From NCBI GenBank assembly GCA_035289305.1, contig DATDXN010000009.1, forward strand, positions 1 to 12,937: 12,937 bases of DNA. The letters run 5' to 3'. Position 1 is the stretch's first letter, and each line of letters begins with the position of its first letter. The stretch is from DATDXN01 sp035289305. Lineage in GTDB: Bacteria; Patescibacteriota; Microgenomatia; UBA1406; HO2-37-13b. The translations under genes and the position numbers were made by a program. Below the pieces are notes generated by a model that did not search any database, was not told the DNA's origin, and saw only the letters and a list, made by a program, of their open reading frames with translations. Below, one piece after another: positions 7,076 to 12,937 of the stretch.

Positions 7076-8106
7076 TGATTTTATCAATCGATACATCATG
7101 CGATGAGACAGCAGTTGCCGTGACAGACGAGCGCCATATACTGGCTAATAAAATATATTCTCAGATTCTTATTCATAAGAAATGGGGGGGCGTGGTGCCT
7201 TCTTTGGCAAAAAGGGCGCATGAAGAGCGGATTGATACGGTAATTTCTGAAGCGGTTCAAGGATCAGGGATTGGTGACATAGCAAACGTTGATTACATCG
7301 CAGTCACGCAAGGACCAGGTTTGGCAGTAGCGCTTGAAGTGGGGATACGAAAAGCAAAAGAGCTGGCCAAAAGATTTGGCAAAAAGGTAATTGTTGTTAA
7401 TCATATGGAAGGTCACATTTATTCATGTTTTGCCCAAAATAGCAATGGAAATCCAAAGCGAGATTTTGTATTTCCTTTCCTTGCGTTTCTTATCTCTGGG
7501 GGGCATACAGAATTGGTGATCATGAATGATCACCTTTCGTATGAAATTATCGGCGAAACCATAGATGATGCATGTGGAGAAGCTCTTGACAAAGCGGCAA
7601 AAATGCTGGGCCTTGGGTATCCAGGGGGAGCTGTGATTGAGCGACTAGCTAAGACAGGAGATAAAAAAGCGTATCTTTTTCCTCGTCCTTTATATCGTTC
7701 AAAAGATATAAACTTTTCATTTTCTGGTTTAAAGACAGCATTTTATTATGCCCTAAAGAAAATGCCAAAAGAAACTATTATAAATAATTTGAACAATTTA
7801 GCTGCTTCTTTTCAGGAAGCAGTATTTGATAGTTTGTTCAATAAACTTGAACAAGCAATGAAAAAAACAAGTATTAATCGTATCATTGTTGCAGGAGGCG
7901 TTGTGGCAAATACATATTTGCGTGCAAAAATAAGAAAACTGGTCAAAACTTACGGCGGAACAGTTTTTTTTCCGCCTTTTGCAACACTTTGCGGAGATAA
8001 TGCAGCGATGATTGGTATCGCGGCATATTATAAAACTCAAAAAGGATTATTTATTGATGATCTGGACCGTCTTGATCGAGTACCTCGTCTTCGATTATCT
8101 TTTTGA
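7072..8106 (+). CDS. tsaD: tRNA threonylcarbamoyltransferase TsaD
   Basis: TsaD transfers the threonylcarbamoyl group to N6 of A37 in tRNAs reading ANN codons. This 344-aa ASKHA-fold protein shows IDTSCDET (6-13), VVPSLAKRAHEE (41-52), the metal-binding NHMEGH with His111 and His115, ISGGHTEL (141-148), the core DDACGEALDKAAKMLG (165-180), FSFSGLKTA (215-223), AGGVVAN (274-280) and CGDNAAM with Asp309. The length is typical. Translation may begin at the ATG at 7072 (4-nt ATGA overlap with the fusion gene) or at the adjacent ATG at 7075. Both give coupling to tsaC-tsaE, and no Shine-Dalgarno site is visible. In most bacteria TsaD works with TsaB; no tsaB lies beside it here. The gene ends only 3 nt before the convergent glycosyltransferase remnant. 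Confidence 0.97.
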   Translation: MMILSIDTSCDETAVAVTDERHILANKIYSQILIHKKWGGVVPSLAKRAHEERIDTVISEAVQGSGIGDIANVDYIAVTQGPGLAVALEVGIRKAKELAKRFGKKVIVVNHMEGHIYSCFAQNSNGNPKRDFVFPFLAFLISGGHTELVIMNDHLSYEIIGETIDDACGEALDKAAKMLGLGYPGGAVIERLAKTGDKKAYLFPRPLYRSKDINFSFSGLKTAFYYALKKMPKETIINNLNNLAASFQEAVFDSLFNKLEQAMKKTSINRIIVAGGVVANTYLRAKIRKLVKTYGGTVFFPPFATLCGDNAAMIGIAAYYKTQKGLFIDDLDRLDRVPRLRLSF

Positions 8107-8109
8107 TGG

Positions 8110-8948
8110 TCATTTTGTTAGTCGAGTGTCTACTGCCCAAATATGATAAAGATACGACTTGATATCCCCTTCATTAAATTGTATCTTTGTGCCATTCTCT
8201 CTGATGCGTTTTCTCACATAATCTTCTTGTTCATGCAGTCCTCCATAAGAAGGCCGTATCCACGCATGTTTGGTATTTGAATATATGTAAAAACTCCACA
8301 CAGCAACAGAGATTACGATTAATATGATTTTGAATTTATATGTGAGTAATTTTTCTTGAATATATACGAGAATATAAAGAGTCATTGGTGCATTCAAAAG
8401 TACATAGTAGTCTGATGTCATACCTCCATAGAGTGTAAAAACAAGAGCGGGTATGATAAACCACAAGGATAGTAGATAACCAAGTATCTTTTTCTTTTTA
8501 TCTCTTTCATACATCAGATTGTACTGTATAAAATAGTTACCAATATGGCAGTACGCTCTGAATATATTTTTTTAGTGACCCAGGAAAGGGCGAGGATATT
8601 AAAAAGATTAATAATAAAATTAAGATAATTGGCGCTGATAGGGTTAAGTTTAGAAAAATAATAAAAAGGAGCAAGGAAGTAATACCATAAAGAACCAAGA
8701 TGAAAGTGACCAATACCCGTGCGTGGTCCGTTCAAAACAACTTGACCGGTAAGTATATCGCGCGTTTTCCATGCATCTCGGGCTTGATCCCATCCAAAAG
8801 GCTGCGTATCATAAATGCGATAAAATCTAAGATACATCGCAACAGCGACTATCACACATAAAATAATGGTATATCCGTGTTTATAAATAAAAGTTTTAAT
8901 TGACATGTACTTTGGTCGCATTTGACAATAAAAGAAGAAATTTAGCAT
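8110..8948 (-). pseudogene. PMT/ArnT-like membrane glycosyltransferase with internal deletion
   Basis: Two adjoining pieces look like the two ends of one polyprenyl-phosphate-sugar-dependent glycosyltransferase (GT39/GT83-like). The N-terminal piece (8948-8514, up to 144 aa; the ATGs at 8948 or 8906 could start it) has a first TM helix (about 27-40). The loop motif GWDQARDAW (52-60) follows, with the Asp pair expected for the catalytic first loop, then GHFHLGSLWYYFLAPFY and further TM helices, up to a TGA. The C-terminal piece (8514-8110, 134 aa) starts at an ATG overlapping that TGA (TGATG). It contains TM helices, YGGMTSDYYVLL (29-40) and a soluble tail. Intact relatives run about 450-550 aa, so roughly the middle half appears to be missing. 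The 7-nt overlap with the thioredoxin-like gene suggests a former shared operon. The pieces might still be translated, but a functional enzyme is unlikely. Confidence 0.6.
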
Positions 8949-10090
8949 TTACCGCCCAGTTCGCCGATACATTCTTCATCAGGTGGTTTACCACGTTCAG
9001 GACATTTTTCAGAGTAAATACATGCGCGGTCTCCTACTGAATCAATTTGTTTTTGTACGGTTGGATCTGTAACGGGTCCGTATGACACTAAGATACGGTC
9101 AAGATCTTTTATTTCATATGTTTCAAATGTGATATTTTCCTTTCCATTCACAAAAAATTTAAGTTTCATGCCGGTCTGGTTACAATAGTTTTTGCCATTG
9201 TCAAGCGTCAGACAATCTTTGGCAAAAGACATGCCAATACTTCTGAAAAAATCTCCTATGGTTACGCCTTTTTTGTGAGCATGGACGATGTCTCCATTTT
9301 TATCATGAATATGTACTGATGAGCTCGCTTCTTTTTCCTCGCTTGTTTGGTATTTATCCTGTGTGAGATCAAATACACTGCCATTTATGTACATTTTAAA
9401 ATCAGCGTGAATATGGACGTTTTCCTCCTTTTGTGTGATGGGAGGGGCTTTTGCGAGTGCTGCACTAATGATTTTTTTGAATTCTTCATAGCTTGAAGGG
9501 TTTTGTATTTGTTCGCCGTTGACGAAAAAGGTTGGGGTTGCATTGATCTGAAGACGATTGCCGATATTCAAATCATTTTGCACTCTTTCTCGTGTCGGAG
9601 ATGATTCGCTGTCTTTTACAAATTGTTCCTCATTGAGTTTGAGTGCGCGCGCATATGCAAGAAAAGTTTTTTTGACATCGGATGCCTTACTCCATTCTTC
9701 CTGCTTTTCAAAGAGCATATCATGCATTTCCCAAAATTTCCCTTGTTTACCCGCAGCCTCTGCCGCGTATGCAGCAGGCACTGCTGCAAGATGTTGTTGG
9801 AGGGGAAAGTGGCGGTAGACAAGAGCAAAACGGTTTTTAAGTTCTTTTTCTTCAAATAACTTCTTCGCCACGGGGGCGTATACCGCGCAGGCAGGACATT
9901 CAAAGTCGCTATATTCAATAATGACGACTTGTGCATTTTTGTTGCCTTTGACCCAGTCGTTTTGAGCGATCATAAGTTCTTTGGGTTTTGATGAGGAAGG
10001 CGATGAAGAAGATGAAAGTTTCCATGCGCCAAAAAGTACGCCGATTACAACTGCAATTGTTATCGTGTACACAACAACTTTTTTTATCAT
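8942..10090 (-). CDS. DsbA-like thiol oxidoreductase with His-rich C-terminal domain
   Basis: This is a 382-aa membrane-anchored, probably extracytoplasmic, disulfide oxidoreductase. A signal-anchor helix (about 4-22) is followed by a Ser-rich linker (26-34). A thioredoxin_4/DsbA domain (about 45-212) has active site CPAC (65-68) and cis-Pro loop ATPTFFVNG (184-192). The next domain (about 224-338) has repeated His pairs HIH (226-228), HIH (260-262) and HAH (270-272) and ends with LVSYG. I recognise this type from CPR proteins but know no function for it; metal binding is conjecture. The last 26 residues form a cysteine-rich tail (Cys357, 363, 374, 382; SEKCPERGKPPDEEC). Its role, forming disulfides in exported proteins, would fit cysteine-rich proteins such as the one at the left edge. 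The ATG lies 3 nt after the tRNA 3' end, with no Shine-Dalgarno site. Confidence 0.9.
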   Translation of the reverse strand: MIKKVVVYTITIAVVIGVLFGAWKLSSSSSPSSSKPKELMIAQNDWVKGNKNAQVVIIEYSDFECPACAVYAPVAKKLFEEKELKNRFALVYRHFPLQQHLAAVPAAYAAEAAGKQGKFWEMHDMLFEKQEEWSKASDVKKTFLAYARALKLNEEQFVKDSESSPTRERVQNDLNIGNRLQINATPTFFVNGEQIQNPSSYEEFKKIISAALAKAPPITQKEENVHIHADFKMYINGSVFDLTQDKYQTSEEKEASSSVHIHDKNGDIVHAHKKGVTIGDFFRSIGMSFAKDCLTLDNGKNYCNQTGMKLKFFVNGKENITFETYEIKDLDRILVSYGPVTDPTVQKQIDSVGDRACIYSEKCPERGKPPDEECIGELGGKC

Positions 10091-10093
10091 ATG

Positions 10094-10165
10094 TGCCAGG
10101 AGCGGGATTCGAACCCACGACCTATCGCTTATGAAACGAGTGCTCTACCACTGAGCTATCCTGGC
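10094..10165 (-). tRNA. tRNA with CAU anticodon, most likely elongator tRNA-Met
   Basis: The minus strand folds into a complete cloverleaf of 72 nt. The acceptor stem is GCCAGGA/TCCTGGC, the D arm GCTC/GAGC, the loop TTCATAA with anticodon CAT, and the T arm GTGGG/CCCGC with TTCGAAT loop. The discriminator is A, and CCA is not encoded (CAT follows). The anticodon stem is CTCGT/GCGAT: C27 faces T43 (mismatch) and T31-G39 is a wobble. Initiator identity is unlikely because position 1 pairs with 72 and there are no three G-C pairs in the anticodon stem. The alternative is tRNA-Ile2 (C34 modified to lysidine). A4-U69 and G5-C68 fit neither E. coli isoacceptor pattern well. U36-A37 makes it a plausible t6A substrate. 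Confidence 0.93.
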
Positions 10166-10178
10166 TTCTTATACCTTT

Positions 10179-10187
10179 ATTTTATCA
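10179..10187 (-). promoter_or_regulatory. Extended -10 promoter of the tRNA-dsbA-like unit
   Basis: On the minus strand TGATAAAAT (10187 down to 10179) is identical to the tsaC-tsaE -10 element. The predicted start (about 10172) gives a 5' leader of about 7 nt before G1 of the tRNA at 10165. The TG of the extended element is part of the TGA stop codon of the RibD-C-like gene. No convincing -35 is seen. Confidence 0.5.
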
Positions 10188-11150
10188 CATCTTGAGCACA
10201 TTTCGAAAATCGAGGTCATAAAGAGTAGCTTTTCCTGTCGCATCAGTACGTTTTGAGATTACAGCGGCATCGGTAGGGATTTGGTGGTCATCGGTGCTAA
10301 AAAGATACTCTACATATGTGAGTTCTTCTGGATTGCAGTGCGGTGAGTGGTTCATCTGGGTGAGGAAGAGTTGGGTAATGAGTTGTTTTTGCGCAAGAGC
10401 GTTTATCACTGCTTTTCCACCTTCGTGAAGAAGATAGGAAATTCCTAAATTCTCGCGAAGATATGACATCATTTCTCTTTCATCTTCAAAAGGGAGTAAT
10501 GTGGAAGTTTCTTTTCCATTAAATTGCACTGTTTTCTCAAAATCAGGATATGTTTTTCTCACGCGAGAAGCACCCTCGAGAGTGGTTACGACGAAAGGTA
10601 AAACATGAGAATCTCTAAAAACGTCTGGTGTTTCAAGGTCGATGCGTCCCGAACGTGTCATGAAAAACACCGGAGGGTTTTCTGTCGGTTTATCAAGCGT
10701 TTTCCTCCATGTTTTGAATTCCTTTCGCAGGACATCAAATCCCTTCATATGGGGAAATACATCGAAAATAAAGTCAAGATGCCATCTATGATGTGGTTCA
10801 TTTTCAAGCGTGCGCGATCCTACCATGACCGCCTCTGCGGAGGCGCGAAGGAGCGCCATGCCAAAGGCGTCTGCTTGGTTTCCGTGAGCAATGGGGCCTC
10901 CTCCTGCACGTCCGGGAGAATTGACATTGTATATTCCTTCCTTACTTATGACGAAGTTGACGTACACAAGTGGGGTTTCCATATGAGCAGGATTTTCGAT
11001 GAAATCAAGAGAGTCTGATCCATATATAGATGCGAGTGTTTGAGGAAGTGGCAGTGAGTGGCGAGAAGGATATTCGCGGATGTGATTTTCCACAACGGTC
11101 ATCCGCATGTTGCCATATTGAGCATTTTCTGTTGAATGATTTTCTTTCAT
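10185..11150 (-). CDS. RibD C-terminal / dihydrofolate reductase-fold protein
   Basis: This 321-aa protein belongs to the RibD-C branch of the DHFR superfamily (NADPH-dependent pyrimidine or pteridine reductases). In order it shows PLVYVNFVISKEG (60-72), matching the first strand 'rPyVtlnfA.SlDG', then a glycine-rich loop (RAGGGPIAHG, 81-90). LLRASAEAVMVGSRTLEN (100-117) matches the 'lRa.aDAvlvG..Tl' NADPH-binding block, and LLHEGGKAVINALAQKQLITQLFLTQ (240-265) matches the 'EGG..L...l....lvDel.lt' block. Residues 1 to about 58 are an extension without recognised homology. The usual Asp of 'SLDG' is replaced by Glu71. No deaminase domain and no other riboflavin gene is present, so the substrate is unknown. 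A DHFR-like role, or a salvage or defence role, is equally possible. It is a single gene with its own promoter, ending in TGA at the tRNA promoter. Confidence 0.75.
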   Translation of the reverse strand: MKENHSTENAQYGNMRMTVVENHIREYPSRHSLPLPQTLASIYGSDSLDFIENPAHMETPLVYVNFVISKEGIYNVNSPGRAGGGPIAHGNQADAFGMALLRASAEAVMVGSRTLENEPHHRWHLDFIFDVFPHMKGFDVLRKEFKTWRKTLDKPTENPPVFFMTRSGRIDLETPDVFRDSHVLPFVVTTLEGASRVRKTYPDFEKTVQFNGKETSTLLPFEDEREMMSYLRENLGISYLLHEGGKAVINALAQKQLITQLFLTQMNHSPHCNPEELTYVEYLFSTDDHQIPTDAAVISKRTDATGKATLYDLDFRNVLKM

Positions 11151-11160
11151 AGTTTACTCC

Positions 11161-11188
11161 ATTTTAAGCACAAAAATCCAAAAGTCAA
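11161..11188 (-). promoter_or_regulatory. Sigma-70-type promoter of the RibD-C-like gene
   Basis: On the minus strand TTGACT (11188-11183) and TAAAAT (11166-11161) are 16 nt apart. Only 10 nt separate the -10 box from the ATG at 11150, so the expected transcript start is about 11153-11155. The GGAG at 11160-11157, which looks like a ribosome binding site, would then lie upstream of the transcript. The TGA inside TTGACT is the stop codon of the broken rhuM frame. Confidence 0.7.
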
Positions 11189-11354
11189 GGATTATTAATT
11201 TCCGCCGCAGTATATCCATGCACGGCGTAGTGTATTTTGTTTTGTACTGTGGCAAAAAACTTTTGGGTTAATTCGTCGTCTTTCCGGTAATCAATACTCG
11301 TTGCGTAAATATCTGTAATTTTTTGATAAAAATTTCTTTCACTAGAGCGAATAT

Positions 11355-11452
11355 ACCCATCGTCAATGAATGTGCAACTTTCACACCTCGGGGGAGCTCG
11401 TTCCGATCACCCCCGAGGTGTCCAGCTTTTTGCATTCTCAGGTAATAAAGGT
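11355..11452. mobile_element. 98-bp palindromic insertion element (MITE/REP-like) in rhuM
   Basis: The element is inferred by joining the rhuM halves. The family sequence reads RDI directly followed by R-S/A-S-E, but here extra DNA separates them. ATAT occurs on both sides (11351-11354 and 11453-11456), consistent with a 4-bp target duplication. Insert plus one ATAT is 102 bp, a multiple of three. The termini are short inverted repeats (ACC...GGT), and the interior holds a 12-bp perfect inverted repeat. No protein is encoded, so movement would need a transposase from elsewhere. The exact borders could shift by 1-4 nt because the ATAT/TATA steps are ambiguous. Confidence 0.65.
11383..11421. 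repeat. 12-bp perfect inverted repeat inside the palindromic element
   Basis: ACACCTCGGGGG (11383-11394) and CCCCCGAGGTGT (11410-11421) are exact reverse complements separated by a 15-nt loop. The stem is very GC-rich for this region and would form a stable hairpin in DNA or RNA. No T-run follows on either strand, so it is not a typical intrinsic terminator. Confidence 0.9.
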
Positions 11453-11944
11453 ATATCACGGACTCTCTGCAAAAGCTCTTCAAAATATCTCGCTCTTTCG
11501 CCGCCTTGTTTCATTCTCTCATCGTCAAGTGCAAAACCTTTGATGATGTAATCCCGCAGTCGCGCGGTTGCCCAAACACGAAATTGAGTGGCTCGTTTTG
11601 AATTAACGCGGTAGCCAAGAGCGATGATAACATCAAGATTGTAGTGTTTCGTTTCGTAAGTTTTGCCATCATCTGCAGTTATTAAGAATTTCTTAATAAC
11701 TGATTCATTGTCTAATTCACCTGTTTCAAAGATGTTTTTAAGGTGTTGATTGATCGCTGATGTCGTAACCTCAAACAATTCCGCCATAAGCTTTTGTGTA
11801 AGCCAAACTGTCTCGTTCTTAAAATACACATTGACTTTCGCTTGTCCATCTTCGGTCTGATAAATAACTATTTGCGGTTGTTTATCATTTTTTTTCATAA
11901 TAATTTCCACATAAAGATATCAATAAAAACGTTATCTTTGACAA

Positions 11945-12937
11945 TTACTTAAATATTTCTACCAGCTGTTTAAAACTCGTCGGCTTGTATTTATCCCATT
12001 CTTCTTGCTTCACATAGAGCATTTTGTATTCAATCTTTTTCTGCCTATCGCTTGCGTCCGCGCACCATTGCTCCAATCTTTTTATCTTTTCAATATCGTC
12101 TAAATCTTCTCGCCCCTTTGTTTCTACGATATAAATTGTTTTGTTGTTTGTCTTTACAAAAAAGTCGGGATAATAACTGGAAATCGCGCCACTGGCGTTT
12201 TTGTAATCAATTTTGAAATGAATTTCATAATAATTTTTGGCGAAAGAAATCACATCATCAGCACCTTCTAAAAAGTCGGCAAACTCTAATTCAAAATCAC
12301 TATCGCCGACGATTTTATTGAATACGCTCTTTTTAGGTAGCAAATATTTTTTATCAGTAACGACAAACGGTCTGGCACTGCTCACTTTCAGATAATTTTT
12401 TATTTCCGTATCGCCGACATCTTGCACGGTCAGATTGTTTATTTCTTTTTTAAATGTTTCCACGATAGTTTTTACCGCCTCTAATTCGGACAAGTTCCGC
12501 AAAATATTTGCGTCATTAAGATCAACGCTTTCGCTAAATAAATCAGCAGTGATAAATTCTTTTACTTTGCCAAAAAGTATATCGTAGCAACCAAAAAGGC
12601 GTAATTCTTTCATTATTCTTTGCACAAAAAATCCGACGACGCTTTGGTAGTTTGGCTCAACAGTGCTATTTAAAATTGTCGTGTGGTGAAGTTTGTCGTC
12701 AATCACTTCCTTAAAAACAATTTCTTTCTTTTCTTCCTCCGAAAATTGTTTTATAGAGATTTTTTCGTGCTTAAATCCTGCAACATTCAATAAGTTAAGA
12801 TTTTTATATTCTCTTTGGATTCTCGGCGTTAAAACCGGCAATTCAATATCTAAATTTTCAATATCTTTCTTTACATTTTGATTATCAACTTCAATAACGG
12901 TTGGCGTAATCGGCGAGCCTGAACGATCCATTTTTCG
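11945..12937 (-). CDS. res: Type III restriction endonuclease Res subunit, C-terminal part (5'-truncated by window)
   Basis: The frame is open to the right edge; the ATG at 12931 is unlikely to be the start because Res proteins usually have 800-1000 residues with helicase motifs upstream. The visible 328+ residues match the region after the helicase and the nuclease domain. Blocks are ELPVLTPRIQREYKNLN, then ARPFVVTDKKYLLPKKSVFNKIVGD, then FELEFADFLEG. The PD-(D/E)xK signature YYPDFFVK ... YIVETKGRED supplies the Asp and the ExK pair for cleavage. Type III Res acts with a Mod methyltransferase; an ATP-dependent complex cuts near unmethylated head-to-head sites. No mod gene is visible, and it would be expected beyond 12937. 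It ends in TAA, a short distance before rhuM. Confidence 0.9.
   Translation of the reverse strand, partial: RKMDRSGSPITPTVIEVDNQNVKKDIENLDIELPVLTPRIQREYKNLNLLNVAGFKHEKISIKQFSEEEKKEIVFKEVIDDKLHHTTILNSTVEPNYQSVVGFFVQRIMKELRLFGCYDILFGKVKEFITADLFSESVDLNDANILRNLSELEAVKTIVETFKKEINNLTVQDVGDTEIKNYLKVSSARPFVVTDKKYLLPKKSVFNKIVGDSDFELEFADFLEGADDVISFAKNYYEIHFKIDYKNASGAISSYYPDFFVKTNNKTIYIVETKGREDLDDIEKIKRLEQWCADASDRQKKIEYKMLYVKQEEWDKYKPTSFKQLVEIFK

Larger units (their letters stand above)
11185..11898 (-). pseudogene. RhuM-family gene, interrupted and 3'-truncated
   Basis: The minus strand encodes a RhuM-like protein (named after a Salmonella pathogenicity-island protein; function unknown; relatives often sit beside restriction-modification genes). 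From the ATG at 11898 (a GTG at 11910 is possible) come WLTQKLMAELF, INQHLKNIF, HYNLDVIIALGYRVNSKRATQF and RVWATARLRDYIIKGF, up to YFEELLQRVRDI. There the frame enters an inserted palindrome and meets TGA at 11406-11404. On the far side, in the same frame, the family sequence resumes at 11349 as RSSERNFYQKITDIYATSIDY and continues to HYAVHGYTAAEI, ending at TGA 11187-11185. Without the insert the product would be about 200 residues against roughly 330 usual, so the C-terminal third is also gone. It follows the res gene by 34-46 nt. The N-terminal piece could still be translated. Confidence 0.85.

Noticed and set aside
10168..10173. TATAAG on the minus strand as the tRNA -10 box
   Set aside because: It ends 2 nt before the tRNA 5' end, which would place the transcript start inside the tRNA; the upstream TGATAAAAT fits better.
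11157..11160. GGAG as Shine-Dalgarno site of the RibD-C-like gene
   Set aside because: The spacing to ATG is good, but it directly follows the -10 hexamer (11166-11161), so it would normally lie upstream of the transcript start. If the promoter call is wrong it should be reconsidered.
11404..11406. In-frame TGA in rhuM as a recoded codon (Gly, as in Gracilibacteria, or Sec)
   Set aside because: TGA is the genuine stop of ftsH, the exonuclease, tsaC-tsaE and the RibD-C-like gene here, so code 25 does not fit. The TGA lies inside DNA absent from RhuM relatives, and no selenocysteine context is known.
11355..11452. Insert as a self-splicing intron or intein
   Set aside because: At 98 bp it is far too short for a group I or II intron or an intein and shows no such motifs; the inverted repeat and flanking ATAT fit a small mobile element better.
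1..12937. CRISPR arrays, rRNA genes, integrase-type att sites or riboswitches
   Set aside because: No regularly spaced direct repeats, rRNA-like segments or integrase genes were seen, and intergenic gaps are all under about 120 bp, leaving little room for riboswitches.

Overview
The window looks like a chromosomal segment of a Candidate Phyla Radiation (Patescibacteria, probably Parcubacteria-like) bacterium. This is an inference from several points. The genes are densely packed, moderately AT-rich and almost without Shine-Dalgarno sites. The left-end gene is a cysteine-rich secreted-type protein carrying the 'GGCTSEESCKAYC' pattern that I associate with these genomes. There is also a thioredoxin-fold protein with a His-rich C-terminal domain, an orphan RibD-C/DHFR-like protein and a minimal t6A gene set. 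TGA, TAA and TAG are consistent with code 11; TGA is used as a real stop by several genes.

Layout. Positions 1-689 (+) hold the 3' part of a cysteine-repeat protein. Positions 804-1466 (+) hold a hypothetical protein with a Tat-like N-terminus, behind a near-consensus promoter. Positions 5963-1538 (-) are a tight operon: ftsH, a stand-alone 5'-3' exonuclease, a small membrane protein and enolase. Divergent from it, across a 44-bp gap holding two extended -10 promoters, lies 6008-8106 (+). This encodes a TsaC-TsaE fusion overlapping tsaD, which together cover most of the tRNA t6A pathway. Convergent to tsaD, 10165-8110 (-) carries a CAU-anticodon tRNA, a DsbA-like thiol oxidoreductase only 3 nt behind it, and a glycosyltransferase that has lost its middle. 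Positions 11150-10185 (-) encode a RibD-C/DHFR-fold protein. The right end (11185-12937, -) is an accessory/defence region: a RhuM-family gene broken by a 98-bp palindromic element, and the C-terminal part of a type III restriction endonuclease (Res) running off the window.

Two threads run across the window. First, four separate protein-gene promoters place the -10 hexamer only 8-10 nt before the start codon, so their transcripts would be leaderless or nearly so. Downstream genes are joined by ATGA or TGATG overlaps or 7-nt gaps without visible Shine-Dalgarno sites. Second, the t6A enzymes lie near a tRNA with a CAU anticodon followed by A37, which is the kind of tRNA they modify. The most striking structural feature is the small palindromic insertion in rhuM. 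It has clean 4-bp flanking repeats, a 12-bp perfect inverted repeat and a frame-preserving length, but it brings in a stop codon.
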